Below are positions 38,065-60,157 of a DNA stretch of 64,000 bases, in pieces (the stretch's first letter is position 1; the number at the start of each line of letters is the position of its first letter). The position numbers were made by a program, and so were the translations under genes. Source of the DNA: Membranipora membranacea (taxonomy: Eukaryota > Bryozoa > Gymnolaemata > Cheilostomatida > Membraniporidae); assembly GCA_914767715.1 (NCBI GenBank), contig OU612069.1:4216001-4280000 (forward strand), in the 5' to 3' direction. The notes below the pieces were generated by a model. The model was not told where the DNA came from. It worked only from the letters and a program-made list of their open reading frames with translations, and ran no database searches.

Positions 38065-38870
38065 AATGGGCCCCTTTTTAATACCACTATAGCTAGAAGC
38101 TAAATACCGATTACTGATCGATGTAAGTTTAGGGGTACATGCTGGCGGCATCATAAAGGAACTGTCAAAATCAAGACTTATCATGCAATGCTGTTCTTAT
38201 GTCATGATCACCAAGACACTGTGCTCAAGGTTATCAAAACATACGTATATCTGTCCCATGCCAATCTAAACAAAAACAAAAAGTTGAGGATGTTTTTACA
38301 AACAGAGAAATATCAGAGAAGCTATAGCCTTTGGAGCAATAGCGTAAGAGTGGCACAATGTTGGTGTAATTGTTTGGTAAATAGGAATCAATTGATGTTT
38401 TCGGGAATTGAAGCAGTCAAGTCAACAGAAACACGGGATAAAATGAAACTTCTGAAAATTCAAAAACTAGCAGCTGTAATACTTAATTGCTTCCTCTCAT
38501 CGCCAAAGGTAAGGGCAGCAGTTTCACTGACCGCTATATTTATCTCAGTCTGCCCTGTACACACAATTTACATGATTACACTTACCTGAAAACCGGTCGG
38601 TAGGTGACTATCTACTTGACCCCTCTGCTCCGCAGATCTGTCTTTAGGAGCGTCACATCCCAGGTTAACAGGAGGAGCTCATTTAATGTCATCTGATGTC
38701 TAACTGGTTATTGGTGTACCTGTGTGGGAGAGAAAATCTGCTGCTCACAGATCAGATGTCTAGTATTCTGTGATACACTCTCTGGACCTAAGGTGCTTCT
38801 TCCCCTCACAGTCCTCTCAATTGTGAGAAAATGACATCCGCTAAATTAGACGGCTACATGAACGGTAAAA
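38065..38870. other. Non-repeat segment between units 4 and 5, with an unrecognised 133-codon frame
   Basis: A + strand frame at 38188–38589 is longer than its surroundings predict, but I recognise no domain. It has a Lys-rich middle and a hydrophobic tail. No splice or promoter support was found, so I do not call it a gene. Confidence 0.3.
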
Positions 38871-39215
38871 CTTGAGGTAACAGGGGTGTATACAAATTAC
38901 TGATCATCCCCTAGGTGTGAAAGAAAGGATGGACAACTTGATTCTCAAAGTTGAACTTCAAGGTAGGGAAACAACAAACATTTAAATCAACAATTTTTGT
39001 TGCTACCAAAATATCACTATTCATTAAACAATCGTGAAATAGCCTACTGCTTCATATTTAAAGCTCTTCTTGGAGGCATCTTTATACACCCCTGGCTAGC
39101 ATTATCACTGTAAGATAAGCCAAGTGCGTGGTAAAATTCTATCAACATCCTAACTGACTAAAACAAACATGAGTACGTGATGAGGCCTCACATTGCCTGT
39201 TTCTACGGTTGCTGT

Positions 39216-39635
39216 GTCTGTCTAGCCCCTCACTATTATCAAAAATATTGAGAACTGCGGGTAATTGGGAAGATATGAAGTAAAGCAGCACAAAACGAAG
39301 AGCCGATGCTTGTTGTTTGTTGTTTATAGAGGGAGGAAAGCTGCAGGTAAATATGCTGCTCCTTTTCAGGCAGGAGGGATTAAATCACTTTCACATGGTG
39401 TTCCTCTGTACCGATGAGTTTCTAGAAATAATGGCTGTTATGGCCTGATGGCCTCTACATAAAGATGAAGCCCTAATAATAATACTAATAATCCCATAGC
39501 CCAAAACGCTATTTCAGAATAAAAGAATGCCAAAAAGAGTAGGAGATGGTCGACATGACGATTGTAAGGAGGATGTCTCTCAGATTGTAGAAGAGAAGGC
39601 ATTTTGTATGATGCCGTAATAGGACCACACTATTA
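39216..39635. other. Spacer between the five-unit array and the minisatellite
   Basis: About 420 bp, no gene recognised. A short 'aataatactaataat' run lies near 39475–39491. Confidence 0.4.
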
Positions 39636-42600
39636 ATTAACCTAAAGCTTAAACTAAACAGACACCAACACCATACGCTACTCTCAGAACTCAGGCTAAT
39701 CTCACAAACATCCTAAACTACCATGACGCCCATAGCATGAGCTACTGTCAGAACTCAGGCTAATCTCACAAACAGCCTAATCTACACCGACAACAATATC
39801 ATACGTCAGAAGAAAATGGGCCCACAAACTGCCTAAACGATACGGACACCAATACCATACGCTACTCTCAGAACTCAGGCCAATCTCACAAACAAATAAA
39901 CTACACTGACGCCCATGACATAAGCTACTGTCAGAACTCAGGCTAATCTCATAAACAGCCTAAACTACACTTACGCCTATAGCATGAGCTACTGTCAGAA
40001 CTCAGGCTAATCTCACAAACAGCCTAAACTACACAGACACCCATTACATACCGTCAGAAGAAATTGGACTCACAAACTGCCTAAACTACACGGAGACCCA
40101 TATCATACCGTCAGAAGAAGTCGGGCTCACTAACTGTCTAAACTATACGGACACCAATACCATACGCTACTCTCAGAACTCAGGCTAATCTCACAAACAA
40201 ACTACACTGACACCCATAGCATGAGCTACTGTCAGAACTCAGGCTAATCTCACAAACAGCCAAAACTACACAGACACCCATTTCATACCGTCAGAAGAAA
40301 TTGGACTCACAAACTGCCTAAACTACACTGACGCCCAAAGCATAAGCTCTGTCAGAACTGAGGCTAATCTCACGAACTGCCTAAACTACACTGACGCCCA
40401 TAGCATGAGCTACTGTCAGAACTCAGGCTAATCTCACAAACAGCCTTAACTACACTGACGCGCATGGAACAAGCTAGTGTCAGAAGTCAGGCTACTCTCA
40501 CACACAGCCTATACTACACTGATGCCCATGGCATAAGCTACTGTCAGAACTCAGGCTACTCTCACAAACAGCCTAAACTACACGGACACCCATATCATAC
40601 CGTCAGAAGATGTCTGGCTCACAAACTGCGTTAACTACACGGACACCGGTACCATACGCTACTGTCAGAACTCAGGCTAACCTCACGCACTGCCTTAACC
40701 ACACTGACACCCATATCATACTGTCAGAAGAAGTCTGGCTCACAAACTGCCTAAACTACACTGACGCACATATCATAGGGTACTGTCAGAACTCAGGCCA
40801 ACCTCACGTACTGCCTTAACCAAACTAACACCCATATCATACTGTCAGAAGAATTCGGGATCACAAACTGCCTAAACTACACTGACGCCCATAACATACC
40901 GTCAGAAGAAGTCGGGCTCACAAACTGTCTAAACTATTCGGACACCCATACCATACGCTACTCTCAGAACTAAGGCTCATCTCACAAACAAACAAACTAC
41001 ACTGACGCCCATAGCATGAGCTACTGTCAGAACTCACGCTAGTCTCATAAACAGCCTAAACCACACTGGCGCCCATACCATACGGTACTGTCAGAACTCA
41101 GGCTAACCTCACGCACTGCCTTTACCGCACTGACATCCATATCTTACGGTCAGAAGAAGTCTGGCTCACAATCTGCCTAAACTACACTGACGCCCATATC
41201 ATAGGCTACTGTCAGAACTCAGGCTAACCTCATGTACAGCCTTAACCCCACTGACAACCATATCATACGGTCAGAAGAAGTCGGGCTCACTAACTGTCTA
41301 AACTATACGGACACCAATACCTTACGCTACTCTCAGAACTCAGGCTAATCTCACAAACAAACAAACTACTCTGACGCCCATAGCATGAGCTACTGTCAGA
41401 ACTCAGGCTAGTCTCACAAGCAGCCTAAACTACTCTGACGCCCATGGCATAAGCTACTGTCAGAACTCAGGCTACTCTCACGAACAGCCTAAACGGCACT
41501 GACGTCCGTAGCATAAGCTACTGTCAGAACTCACGCTACTCTCACAAACAGCCTAAACTACACGGACACCCATATCATACCGTCAGAAGAAGTCGGGCTC
41601 ACTAACTGTCTAAACTATACGGACAACAATATCATACGCTACTCTCAGAACTCAGGCTTATCTCACAAACAAACAAACTACACTGACGCCCATAGCATGA
41701 GCTACTGTCAGAACTCAGGCTAATCTCACAAACAGCCTAAACCACACTGACACCCATAGCATAAGCTACTGTCAGAACTCAGGCTAATCTCACAAACAGC
41801 CTAAACTACACTGACGCCCATAGCATAAGCTACTGTCAGAACACACGCTAATCTCACAAACAGCCTAAACTACACTGACGCCCATAGCATAAGCTACTGT
41901 CAGAACACACGCTAATCTCACAAACAGCCTAAACTACACTGACGCCCATAGCATAAGCTACTGTCAGAACACACGCTAATCTCACAAACAGCCTAAACTA
42001 CACTGACGCCCATAGCATAAGCTACTGTCAGAACACACGCTAATCTCACAAACTGCCTAAACTACACCGACGCCCATATCATAGGCTACTGTCAGAACTC
42101 AGGCTAACCTCACATACTGCCTTAACCACACTGACACCCATATCATACCGTCAGAAGAATTCGGGATCACAAACTGCCTAAACTACACTGACGCCCATAT
42201 CATACCGTTAGAAGAAGTCGGGCTCACAAACTGCCTAATCTACGCTGACGCCCATATCATAGGCTACTGTCAGAACTCAGGCTAACCTCACGTACTACCT
42301 TCACCAAACCGACACCCATATCATACCGTCAGAAGCATTCGGGATCACAAAGTGCCTAAACTACACGGACAAACGTATCATACCGTCAGAAGAAGTCTGG
42401 CTCACAAACTGCGTAAACTACACGGACACCAATACCATACGCTACTGTCAGAACTCAGGCTAACCTCACGCACTGCCTTAACCCCACTGACAACCATATC
42501 ATACGGTCAGAAGAAGTCTGGCTCACAATCTGCCTAAACTACACTGACGCCCATATCATAGGCTACTGTCAGAACTCAGGCTAACCTCATGTACAGCCTT

Positions 42601-43670
42601 AACCCCACTGACAACCATATCATACGGTCAGAAGAAGTCGGGCTCACTAACTGTCTAAACTATACGGACACCAATACCTTACGCTACTCTCAGAACTCAG
42701 GCTAATCTCACAAACAAACAAACTACTCTGACGCCCATAGCATGAGCTACTCTCAGAACTCAGGCTAATCTCACAAACAAACATACTACACTGACGCCCA
42801 TAGCATTAGCTACTGTCAGAACTCAGGCTAATCTCACAAAGTGCCTAAACTACACTGACACCCATTTATCATTCCGTCAGAAGAAGTCTGGCTCACAAAC
42901 TGCGTAAACTACACGGACACCAATACCATAAGCTACTGTCAGAACTCAGGCTAATCTCACAAACAGCCTAAATTACACTGACGCCCATAGCATGATCTAC
43001 TGTCAGAACTCAGGCTAATCTCACAAACAGTCTAAACTACACGGACACCCATATCATACTGTCAGAAGAAGTCGGGCTCACTAACTGTCTAAACTATACG
43101 GACAACAATATCATAAGCTACTCTCAGAACTCAGGCTAATCTCACAAACAGCCTAAACCATACTGACGCCCATAGCATTAGGTACTGTCAGAACTCAGGC
43201 TAATCTCACAAACAGCCTAAATTACACTGACGCCCATATCATACCGTCAGAAGAAGTCGGGCTCACTAACTGTCCAAACTACACTGACGCCCATAGCATG
43301 AGCTACTGTCAGAACTCAGGCTAATCTCACAAACAGCCTTAACTACACTGACACCCATAGCAAAAGCTACTGTCAGAACACACGCTAATCTCACAAACAG
43401 CCTAAACTACACGGACACCCGTATCATACCGTCAGAAGAAGTCGGGCTCACTAACTGTCCAAACTATACGGACACCAATACCTTACGCCACTCTCAGAAC
43501 TCAGGCTAATCTCACAAACAAACAAACTACACTGACGCCCATAGCATAGGCCACTGTTAGGACTCAGAACTCAGAACTCAGAACTCAGAACCATACTGAC
43601 TCCCATAGCATTAACTACTGTCAGAACTCAGGCTACTCTCACAAACAAACAAACTACACTGACGCCTACG
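39636..43670 (+). repeat. 4-kb minisatellite of two alternating unit types
   Basis: The array has roughly 60–70 units. Type A is ~64 bp: 'ctactgtcagaactcaggct', 'aatctcacaaacagcctaaa' and 'ctacactgacgcccatagca' joined end to end. Type B is ~55–57 bp: 'cgtcagaagaagtcgggctc', 'acaaactgcctaaactacac', 'ggacacccatatcatac'. Both share the core 'gtcagaa' and 'cctaaactacac'. They alternate irregularly, with longer stretches of A. Four type A units with start positions 64 bp apart (about 41817, 41881, 41945 and 42009) are almost identical, a recently homogenised block. It is not a CRISPR array, since there are no unique spacers. Frames within it are spurious. Confidence 0.92.
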
Positions 43671-43676
43671 GCAGAC

Positions 43677-43786
43677 GAGCTGCGCCACATGGGAAAATAA
43701 ACTGGGAATGGCGCAGCTCGGCTACATGCAATTTACATGTGGCGCAGCTCGGCTAGGGGCAATTTATGTGTGGAGCAGCTCGGCTA
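43677..43786 (+). repeat. GC-rich inverted and direct repeat at the minisatellite edge
   Basis: 'gagctgcgccacatg' at 43677–43691 is the exact complement of 43736–43750 (15 bp, 44-bp loop). The word 'ggcgcagctcggcta' occurs at 43710, 43741 and, with one change, 43772. This GC-rich patch stands out against its surroundings. Confidence 0.75.
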
Positions 43787-43999
43787 GTTTCAAATTTTGA
43801 AGACATGAGAACACAACTCATGAATTTGACAGTCTGACACTACTCAGTCAGAAAAGAGTTGGAGTCAACTTGGGTTTTGGAGGTATGATTGTTAACAACT
43901 AAGTCTGCACCATCTTGATAGCTGAGTCTGATAATTGGGTCCTAGGCCTGACTTTGAGTTTAGAGGATCACTCACTGGCCTGAGCACTGAAAGGTGACC

Positions 44000-44673
44000 T
44001 TTTTAATGTTATCACTATCAGTCACTCTCAACATAGAGCCACCTTGGAAAAGATATATGCAGAGGAGAGGTGTCTGTCATGTGAACTGTACTGTTCTGAT
44101 TGTCACCACCCAATCTACTATCTTACCAAGGACTGGCAAGAACTAGCTAGGAGTACTCCTTGATCTTTCACTACACACCGCTCCTGGACCAATCTGTAGG
44201 ATCTATGTATGTAGTTAATTTTTGTCATTGTTACAGTGAATCGGAGTCAAAGAATTGGTGGAATGTTGTTGACGATGCAGCAGCACCCTCACTGGCAGAC
44301 TATCTATCTATGACCCAATGGTCCTCCTTATCCAAAACCTGTCTGGGACTGTGGCCAGTTTTGACGGTCGTATTACGTTCAATTCTTTCATTCAATGACC
44401 TCATAGCTCTATCGCTAACACAGGAACAGTTGAGCATCTCATTTGGTTTCTGCATTGATTGATCAAATTATCATTTTCCCTTTCAGAACGGTTGAAGACA
44501 AGGTGATGACAACAAAATTAAAACCAGCCTATGGCCCAGTGGTCTATCATAATATTGATGGAAATAGAGTCATCTGGATGATCAATATGCCGACAAACAA
44601 CTTGCCGATCAACTATGAGATACGAGTCTGCAACGTAGTGCCACAAAGAAGGTCAAATGACCTCTTTACATAA
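44000..44673 (+). CDS. Possible exons of an unidentified + strand gene
   Basis: Three pieces are in line but not proven to join. A frame ending at 44163 reads TLEKIYAEERCLSCELYCSD then CHHPIYYLTKDWQELARSTP, and has a C-x2-C-x3-C-x2-C cluster. A second begins after a possible acceptor at 44236 (tgttacag) and reads NWWNVVDDAAAPSLADYL. A third starts after a strong pyrimidine-rich acceptor (ctttcag, ending at 44486). It runs to a TAA at 44671–44673, reading TVEDKVMTTKLKPAYGPVVY, then HNIDGNRVIWMINMPTNNLP, and ending NDLFT. I recognise no family. The third piece is the best candidate for a terminal exon; the other two may be chance. Confidence 0.3.
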
Positions 44674-45460
44674 GTCTAACTCCTTGGTCTTAGTATCTAT
44701 GCATTTTTTGATTGCTTGTGGGTCAGGTTTTCAGTTTAGGAACTCAAGCAGTCAAGCACATTTGAATTGTAAGTGCCCAAAGTGCCACTGATAAGCTGAT
44801 TCAAATCAATCGTTAGTTCTAATAGCAAACAAATACATCGATGAACAGACTTGACAACTGTAATCTGTAAGTGGGTACCATATTATTTCCAAGTTTTCTC
44901 TCTGGTCAGATTTAAATTTTTTTTTCTTACATACCATGTTTGTTTGTTGATGAGGAGCTGACATAAATGGTTCCTTTATTTCTTTTTTCGTTATCTGTTT
45001 TGTGTAACGTATTTTAAGCATAATAATAATTATACTATGCCTCAGAAAGTCTACAGAATAACGTATAGATAGATGCGAATTTGTCAACAGTGACTGAAAG
45101 TTCTTTGAATAAAAAACAGCTTAGGTGCCCTACTTAGGTCTCGTCCCCAAATCACTCTCTCATAGATAGAACTATACCTATGCATTCTGAGTAAATGCCT
45201 TGTGCACGAATTGTCTAATTGAGCCAAGTGACCAGACTACCTTGGGAGAAAGATTGATTTTTGCTGAGAGAACTTGGAGCCGTGTTTACAAGAACTATGG
45301 TAGGACAACCCATATGTCTGATACAATCATACCAGGGAGTTTGGGACAAATGTTATATTGTGTCCCCAACTCCCTGATCATACATACTCCCTGATATCTT
45401 TAGTTCACCCAAGGACTTACTATCACTCTCCTACATCTGTCTGCCCATTTTGTTCACCTC
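44674..45460. other. Unassigned spacer
   Basis: No gene recognised. A short stretch near 45165–45225 ('gatagaactat…gcattctgagt…ttgtctaattga') resembles 60453–60520, so a small dispersed repeat may be present at both places. Confidence 0.35.
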
Positions 45461-45469
45461 TATTTATGC

Positions 45470-45725
45470 TAAGATAAGAAACGACTGAGAAAGTTTTTCA
45501 AAGACGCTAATAATCTGAATATTCAAAACATAAGTGTCCTTGATGCCATTATAGATAATTGAACTAAAAACCTGATACTAAATTACATACATGATGATGA
45601 ACATTTTATAAATGAATTTTTACCAAAGCTTCCATCAGGAAGATTCAGGACATTAAAATATCGATCTTCTTGGGGGAAAGACAGTTTTGTAAGCAACATG
45701 ATTTTATCCATCAATAATATCATTT
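45470..45725 (+). mobile_element. Possible LINE 3' coding remnant
   Basis: One frame reads, after a stop, NYIHDDEHFINEFLPKLPSG and then RFRTLKYRSSWGKDSFVSNM. It resembles the C-terminal end of non-LTR polyproteins, where an R-x-R-T segment is followed by an 'SF' box before the last helix. The match is by pattern only and is weak. Confidence 0.3.
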
Positions 45726-46640
45726 TAACCCAATCCACTATGAGATGTCAGCTTTTTTTCACGTATTTTTTTCTTTGCTCTATGTGAACAGCAGTGTATC
45801 AAACAACAAATTTCGCAACATACTTATATGTGAGTGACACATAAACTAATCAATCAATCCAAAGTTGGAGTAAGGATAGGGGTTTGGTTTGACCCAAAAA
45901 AGTTGGATCAATGTGACTACGAGCCAGAATACCTGTCGCTGTTATGCATATTATATTCGATGTACCTGAAAATAAAAATTAAAAGCACAATACACTGTGA
46001 ATCATTCGATCTTGTTACTATTGATAGATCTAAGCAGAGTATAGCAGGGTGCGAGGACTGCCTTACGCAATGAACCTTCTTTTCAGTTCCCCGGGGCCTG
46101 CACCCAGTGACCAAGCACCCTGATGAAGTTTGTTCATTTATTTGATACCGCAAAAAATCTCTAGGTATCACCATCAACAGTATTGAATACCAACTGAAGT
46201 CCACAGCTTGACATTAATTTATCATCTACATCCTTCAGCCATGTTACAAGGGTAGCCTATATGAAGCACTTACAGTGAGATGTGGCAGGACTAGGAGATG
46301 AGCTGTGCAACAGCATTATTGTTGTGTATAAAATCTCCTTGATCTCTCGTTGTTCATTGGAAAACACTTTAACTCGGTGAAGTCTCAGCATCTTAAATCC
46401 GGCTAAGAGTACCAGCCACTGTCTTACCAATGCAATCCTGATACATGTGATCAAAGATTAACTCAGTCTGGTGTTGATTGCATATCATTCCTATGGCTTA
46501 TCTCTGGTTAATATCTAAAATGCTCCTTCATAATCATACAGGCTGTAAAATAAAAGTACACATACATACACATGTTGTTTGGACTTTGTCAGATTACAGA
46601 CACATCAATCACAGTCAAACTTTGAACTAAGTAACTTGAT
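45726..46640. other. Unassigned spacer
   Basis: About 0.9 kb without a recognised gene. Short overlapping frames on both strands at 45834–46204 have no domain. Confidence 0.35.
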
Positions 46641-46752
46641 GCGGTAACTGTAAATTGCTGAACAGGCCGAACATGCTGAACAGCTGAACAGAATTTCTCA
46701 GACTACTAATTATGCACAAGCCTGGACAACTCCTTATATTCTGCTGAATACT

Positions 46753-47064
46753 TATACTAAGTTTGCAATTGCCTTTGTTTCTTTCTATTATTTTATCCAC
46801 AGTAAGTATTTGGGTGTTACACTTAGTGAATGGATGAATTCAATGAAGCAATTAATCTACCAAATCTGAAAATTTTAGGAAACTAGAAACACTATTCAGC
46901 ACAATGCCATCCTTTCATCTAGGCAGTCTTGACAAGCTTTGTTGGGGGGGGGGGGGGGGTGGGTGTTGTTGGTTCCTTCCATCCATTCACTAAGTGTAAC
47001 ACCCAAATACTTACTGTGGATAAAATAATAGAAAGTAACAAAGGCAATTGCAAACTTAATATAA
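46753..47064. repeat. Near-perfect ~82-bp inverted repeat (foldback) inside the transposon
   Basis: The left arm 'gtttgcaattgcctttgttt' … 'acacttagtgaatgga' is repeated in complement on the right. The arms differ at only a few bases, so the foldback is younger than the outer ends or is conserved by conversion. The loop is 46837–46979 and contains the G run at about 46943–46960. Confidence 0.85.
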
Positions 47065-47291
47065 GTGACTGGTCTATATTATCATTAACCTGAGAATTTG
47101 GTTTATATAATGTAGATTGAACACTTGCCTATAAAATTCGTAATTCTGCATAAGATTTAGATAACCAATTGATATATTTCAATATCAAATATTATCATGA
47201 GTTATGTCAGCACAATAATAATGAGATTTCTTGATGACTACATTTTACAAGGGAGACAGAAATTAATAATTTGATTATCTCTTACAGCTGG

Positions 47292-47293
<2 letters not shown>

Positions 47294-47332
<39 letters not shown>
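47294..47332. repeat. (TA)n microsatellite
   Basis: About 19 TA dinucleotides without interruption. Confidence 0.95.
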
Positions 47333-47335
<3 letters not shown>

Positions 47336-48069
47336 TTTATGGATCAGTGGAAAAACACATAGCGTTGCTATTTGTGAAGATATGCCATCAGTATAAAGCC
47401 TTGTGTGAGGATATAACTAAAGTTATAAATCTTGCAGCTTGTACATTACGCATGATTGAGGTTCCAGTAACAACCTTCAAAAACTCAGGCAAGCGCTGCT
47501 TGACAAAAGTTTACGAGTGTCAGCTATAACAGATTCTGAACTTGTGGACCATTTAAAGATGAGAAATGCTGTCCAGCAACCACGCATGAAATAGCCATAC
47601 GCCTCCTAAGGGTTAGATATGTACCCCACGTTCGTGTAATATATATCAGTGATGCTCTAAAACAAATATTTTAGGTGCCAGCAGGAACTTAGGATTGATT
47701 CATTATACTCATTAAATCATTTGGCTGAGAGGAATGTGTTTGAGAAGTTATAGTCAGCCACTGAAAATAATACAAAAACTAATTTTAGTCTGAGAAATTC
47801 TGTTCAGCTGTTCAGCAATTTACAGTTACCGAGCTCCGCATTATTAGTTCTCTTTTCTGAGCTTAGGCTAGCAATACACAGTTTCGATGTCACTTTTCTT
47901 GTCAAAAACATGTGCTAAATGCTCTTCTAAAACTGTTAAAAGGTGATATAAGATTTTCTAAATATAAATTAGAATATTCTAACAAAGAATGAGAAAATGA
48001 TAAGTGTATATCCAAGAGTTTGGGTAATCATCCATACGTCTCCTTAATACTGAATTTCAGCTGCACTCA

Positions 48070-48140
48070 AGCTAAGTGAATTAATTCACTCTCTATCGAT
48101 CAGAGATATACATGCAATAGTATATCACGTCATCAGTGTG
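48070..48140 (-). mobile_element. Half copy of the 215-bp MITE
   Basis: The complement matches the left third of the MITE at 51361–51575, from 'cacactgatgacgtgatata' inward to 'gaattaattcacttagc'. Its outer end abuts the first unit of the 150-bp array at 48141, so the MITE either inserted into the array or marks its edge. Confidence 0.75.
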
Positions 48141-49243
48141 AACTTATAGTAGCAGTAGGTGAGTGACTGGACCAATCAGATCATGATACACTGGTTATGG
48201 AGAGGTTAGTAATTCGCATTATAACATATAGGGCTAGTAGTAGTAAGTAGGTGAGTGGCGAACTGGCTAACTAGAACTTACATAGTAACTTATAGTAGCA
48301 GTAGGTGAGTGACTGGACAAATCAGATCATGATACAATGGTTATGGCGAGGTTAGTAACTCACATATTAACATATAGGCCTAGGAGTAGTAAGTAAGTGA
48401 GTGAGGGGCGAACTGGCTCACTAGAACTTACATAGTACCTTAAAGTAGCAGTAGGTGAGTGACTGGTCCTATCATATCATGATACACTTGTTATGGCGAG
48501 GTTAGTAATTCGCATTATAACTAATCTGCCTAGTAGTAGTTAGTAGGTGAGTGAGAGGCGAACTAATTTCATGAGACACTGATAGATTTTGAACTTACAT
48601 AGTAACTTAAAGTAGCAGTAGGTGAGTGACTGGCCCAATCAGATCATGATACACTGGTTATGGCGAGGTTAGTAATTCGCATTATAACATATAGGCCTAG
48701 TAGTAGTAAGTGAGTGAGTGAGGGGCGAACTGGCTCACTAGAACTTACATAGTAGCTTATAGTAGCAGTAGGTGAGTGACTGGCCCTATCAGATCATGAC
48801 ACACTGGTTATGGTGAGGTTAGTAATTCGCATTATAACTAATAGGCCTAGTAGTAGTAAGTAAGTGAGTGAGAGGCAAACTAGATTACTAGAACTTACAT
48901 AGTAACTTATAGTAGCAGTAGGTGAGTGACTGGCCCAATCAGATCATGACACACTGGTTATGGAGAGGTTAGTAATTCGCATTATAACTAATAGGCCTAG
49001 TAGTAGTAAGTAAGTGAGTGAGAGGCAAACTAGATTACTAGAACTTACATAGTAACTTATAGTAGCAGTAGGTGAGTGATTGGACCAATCAGATCATGAT
49101 ACACTGGTTATGGAGAGGTTAGTAATTCGCATTATAACTAATAGGCCTAGTAGTAGTAAGTAAGTGAGTGAGAGGCAAACTAGATTACTAGAACTTACAT
49201 AGTAACTTATAGTAGCAGTAGGTGAGTGACTGGTCCTATCAGA

Positions 49244-49270
<27 letters not shown>
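48141..49270 (-). repeat. 150-bp tandem array overlapping the Smad stop codon
   Basis: About 7.5 units. The landmark 'gaacttacat' recurs at 48741, 48891, 49041 and 49191, exactly 150 bp apart. Earlier units vary in length by small indels. The array ends at 49270 inside the last Smad exon. Everything to the left, including the last eight codons (Asn-Leu-Ala-Ile-Thr-Ser-Val-Ser) and the stop, is repeat sequence. On the minus strand most units keep an 'ataaccagtgtatcatga' word or a silent variant of it, which would read ITSVS-stop. The array therefore forms the 3' flank, and probably the 3' UTR, of the Smad gene. Confidence 0.93.

Positions 49271-60157
<10,887 letters not shown>

Larger units (their letters stand above)
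33400..39215 (+). repeat. Array of five diverged ~1.0–1.7 kb units
   Basis: Two landmark words recur in the same order five times. 'taacaggggtgta' or a variant occurs at about 33691, 34731, 36423, 37704 and 38878. 'gagataagctaagta' or a variant occurs at about 33913, 35020, 36633, 37928 and 39112. After the second landmark most copies carry 'aaccaaacatgagtacatg' and 'cctaacactgcc'. Copies are strongly diverged and differ in length by insertions (tRNA-like segments in unit 2, a 14-bp minisatellite in unit 3). No conserved frame runs through them. It reads as an old tandem array or satellite-like region. Confidence 0.75.
46643..47832. mobile_element. Non-autonomous DNA transposon with terminal inverted repeats and a nested foldback
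   Basis: The ends are inverted copies of 'ggtaactgtaaattgctgaa' followed by 'cagctgaacagaatttctca' and 'gac' (left 46643–46708, right 47790–47832). The left arm has an extra ~17 bp that duplicates 'gaaca'-type words. Inside, 46753–46836 and 46980–47064 form a second inverted pair of about 82 bp with very few mismatches, around a loop that holds a 16-G run. A (TA)n run is at 47294–47332. No transposase is encoded; the 60-codon frame at 47347 is unrecognised. No clear target-site duplication was seen. Confidence 0.75.

Noticed and set aside
38188-38589. 133-codon + strand frame
   Set aside because: Longer than most chance frames here, but with no recognisable domain, no splice context, and lying between units of a repeat array.
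39636-43670. CRISPR-like look of regularly spaced repeats
   Set aside because: Units are contiguous and related along their whole length; there are no unique spacers, and the surrounding genome is eukaryotic. It is a minisatellite.
47294-47332. TATA-type promoter
   Set aside because: It is a (TA)n microsatellite inside a transposon, with no gene downstream.
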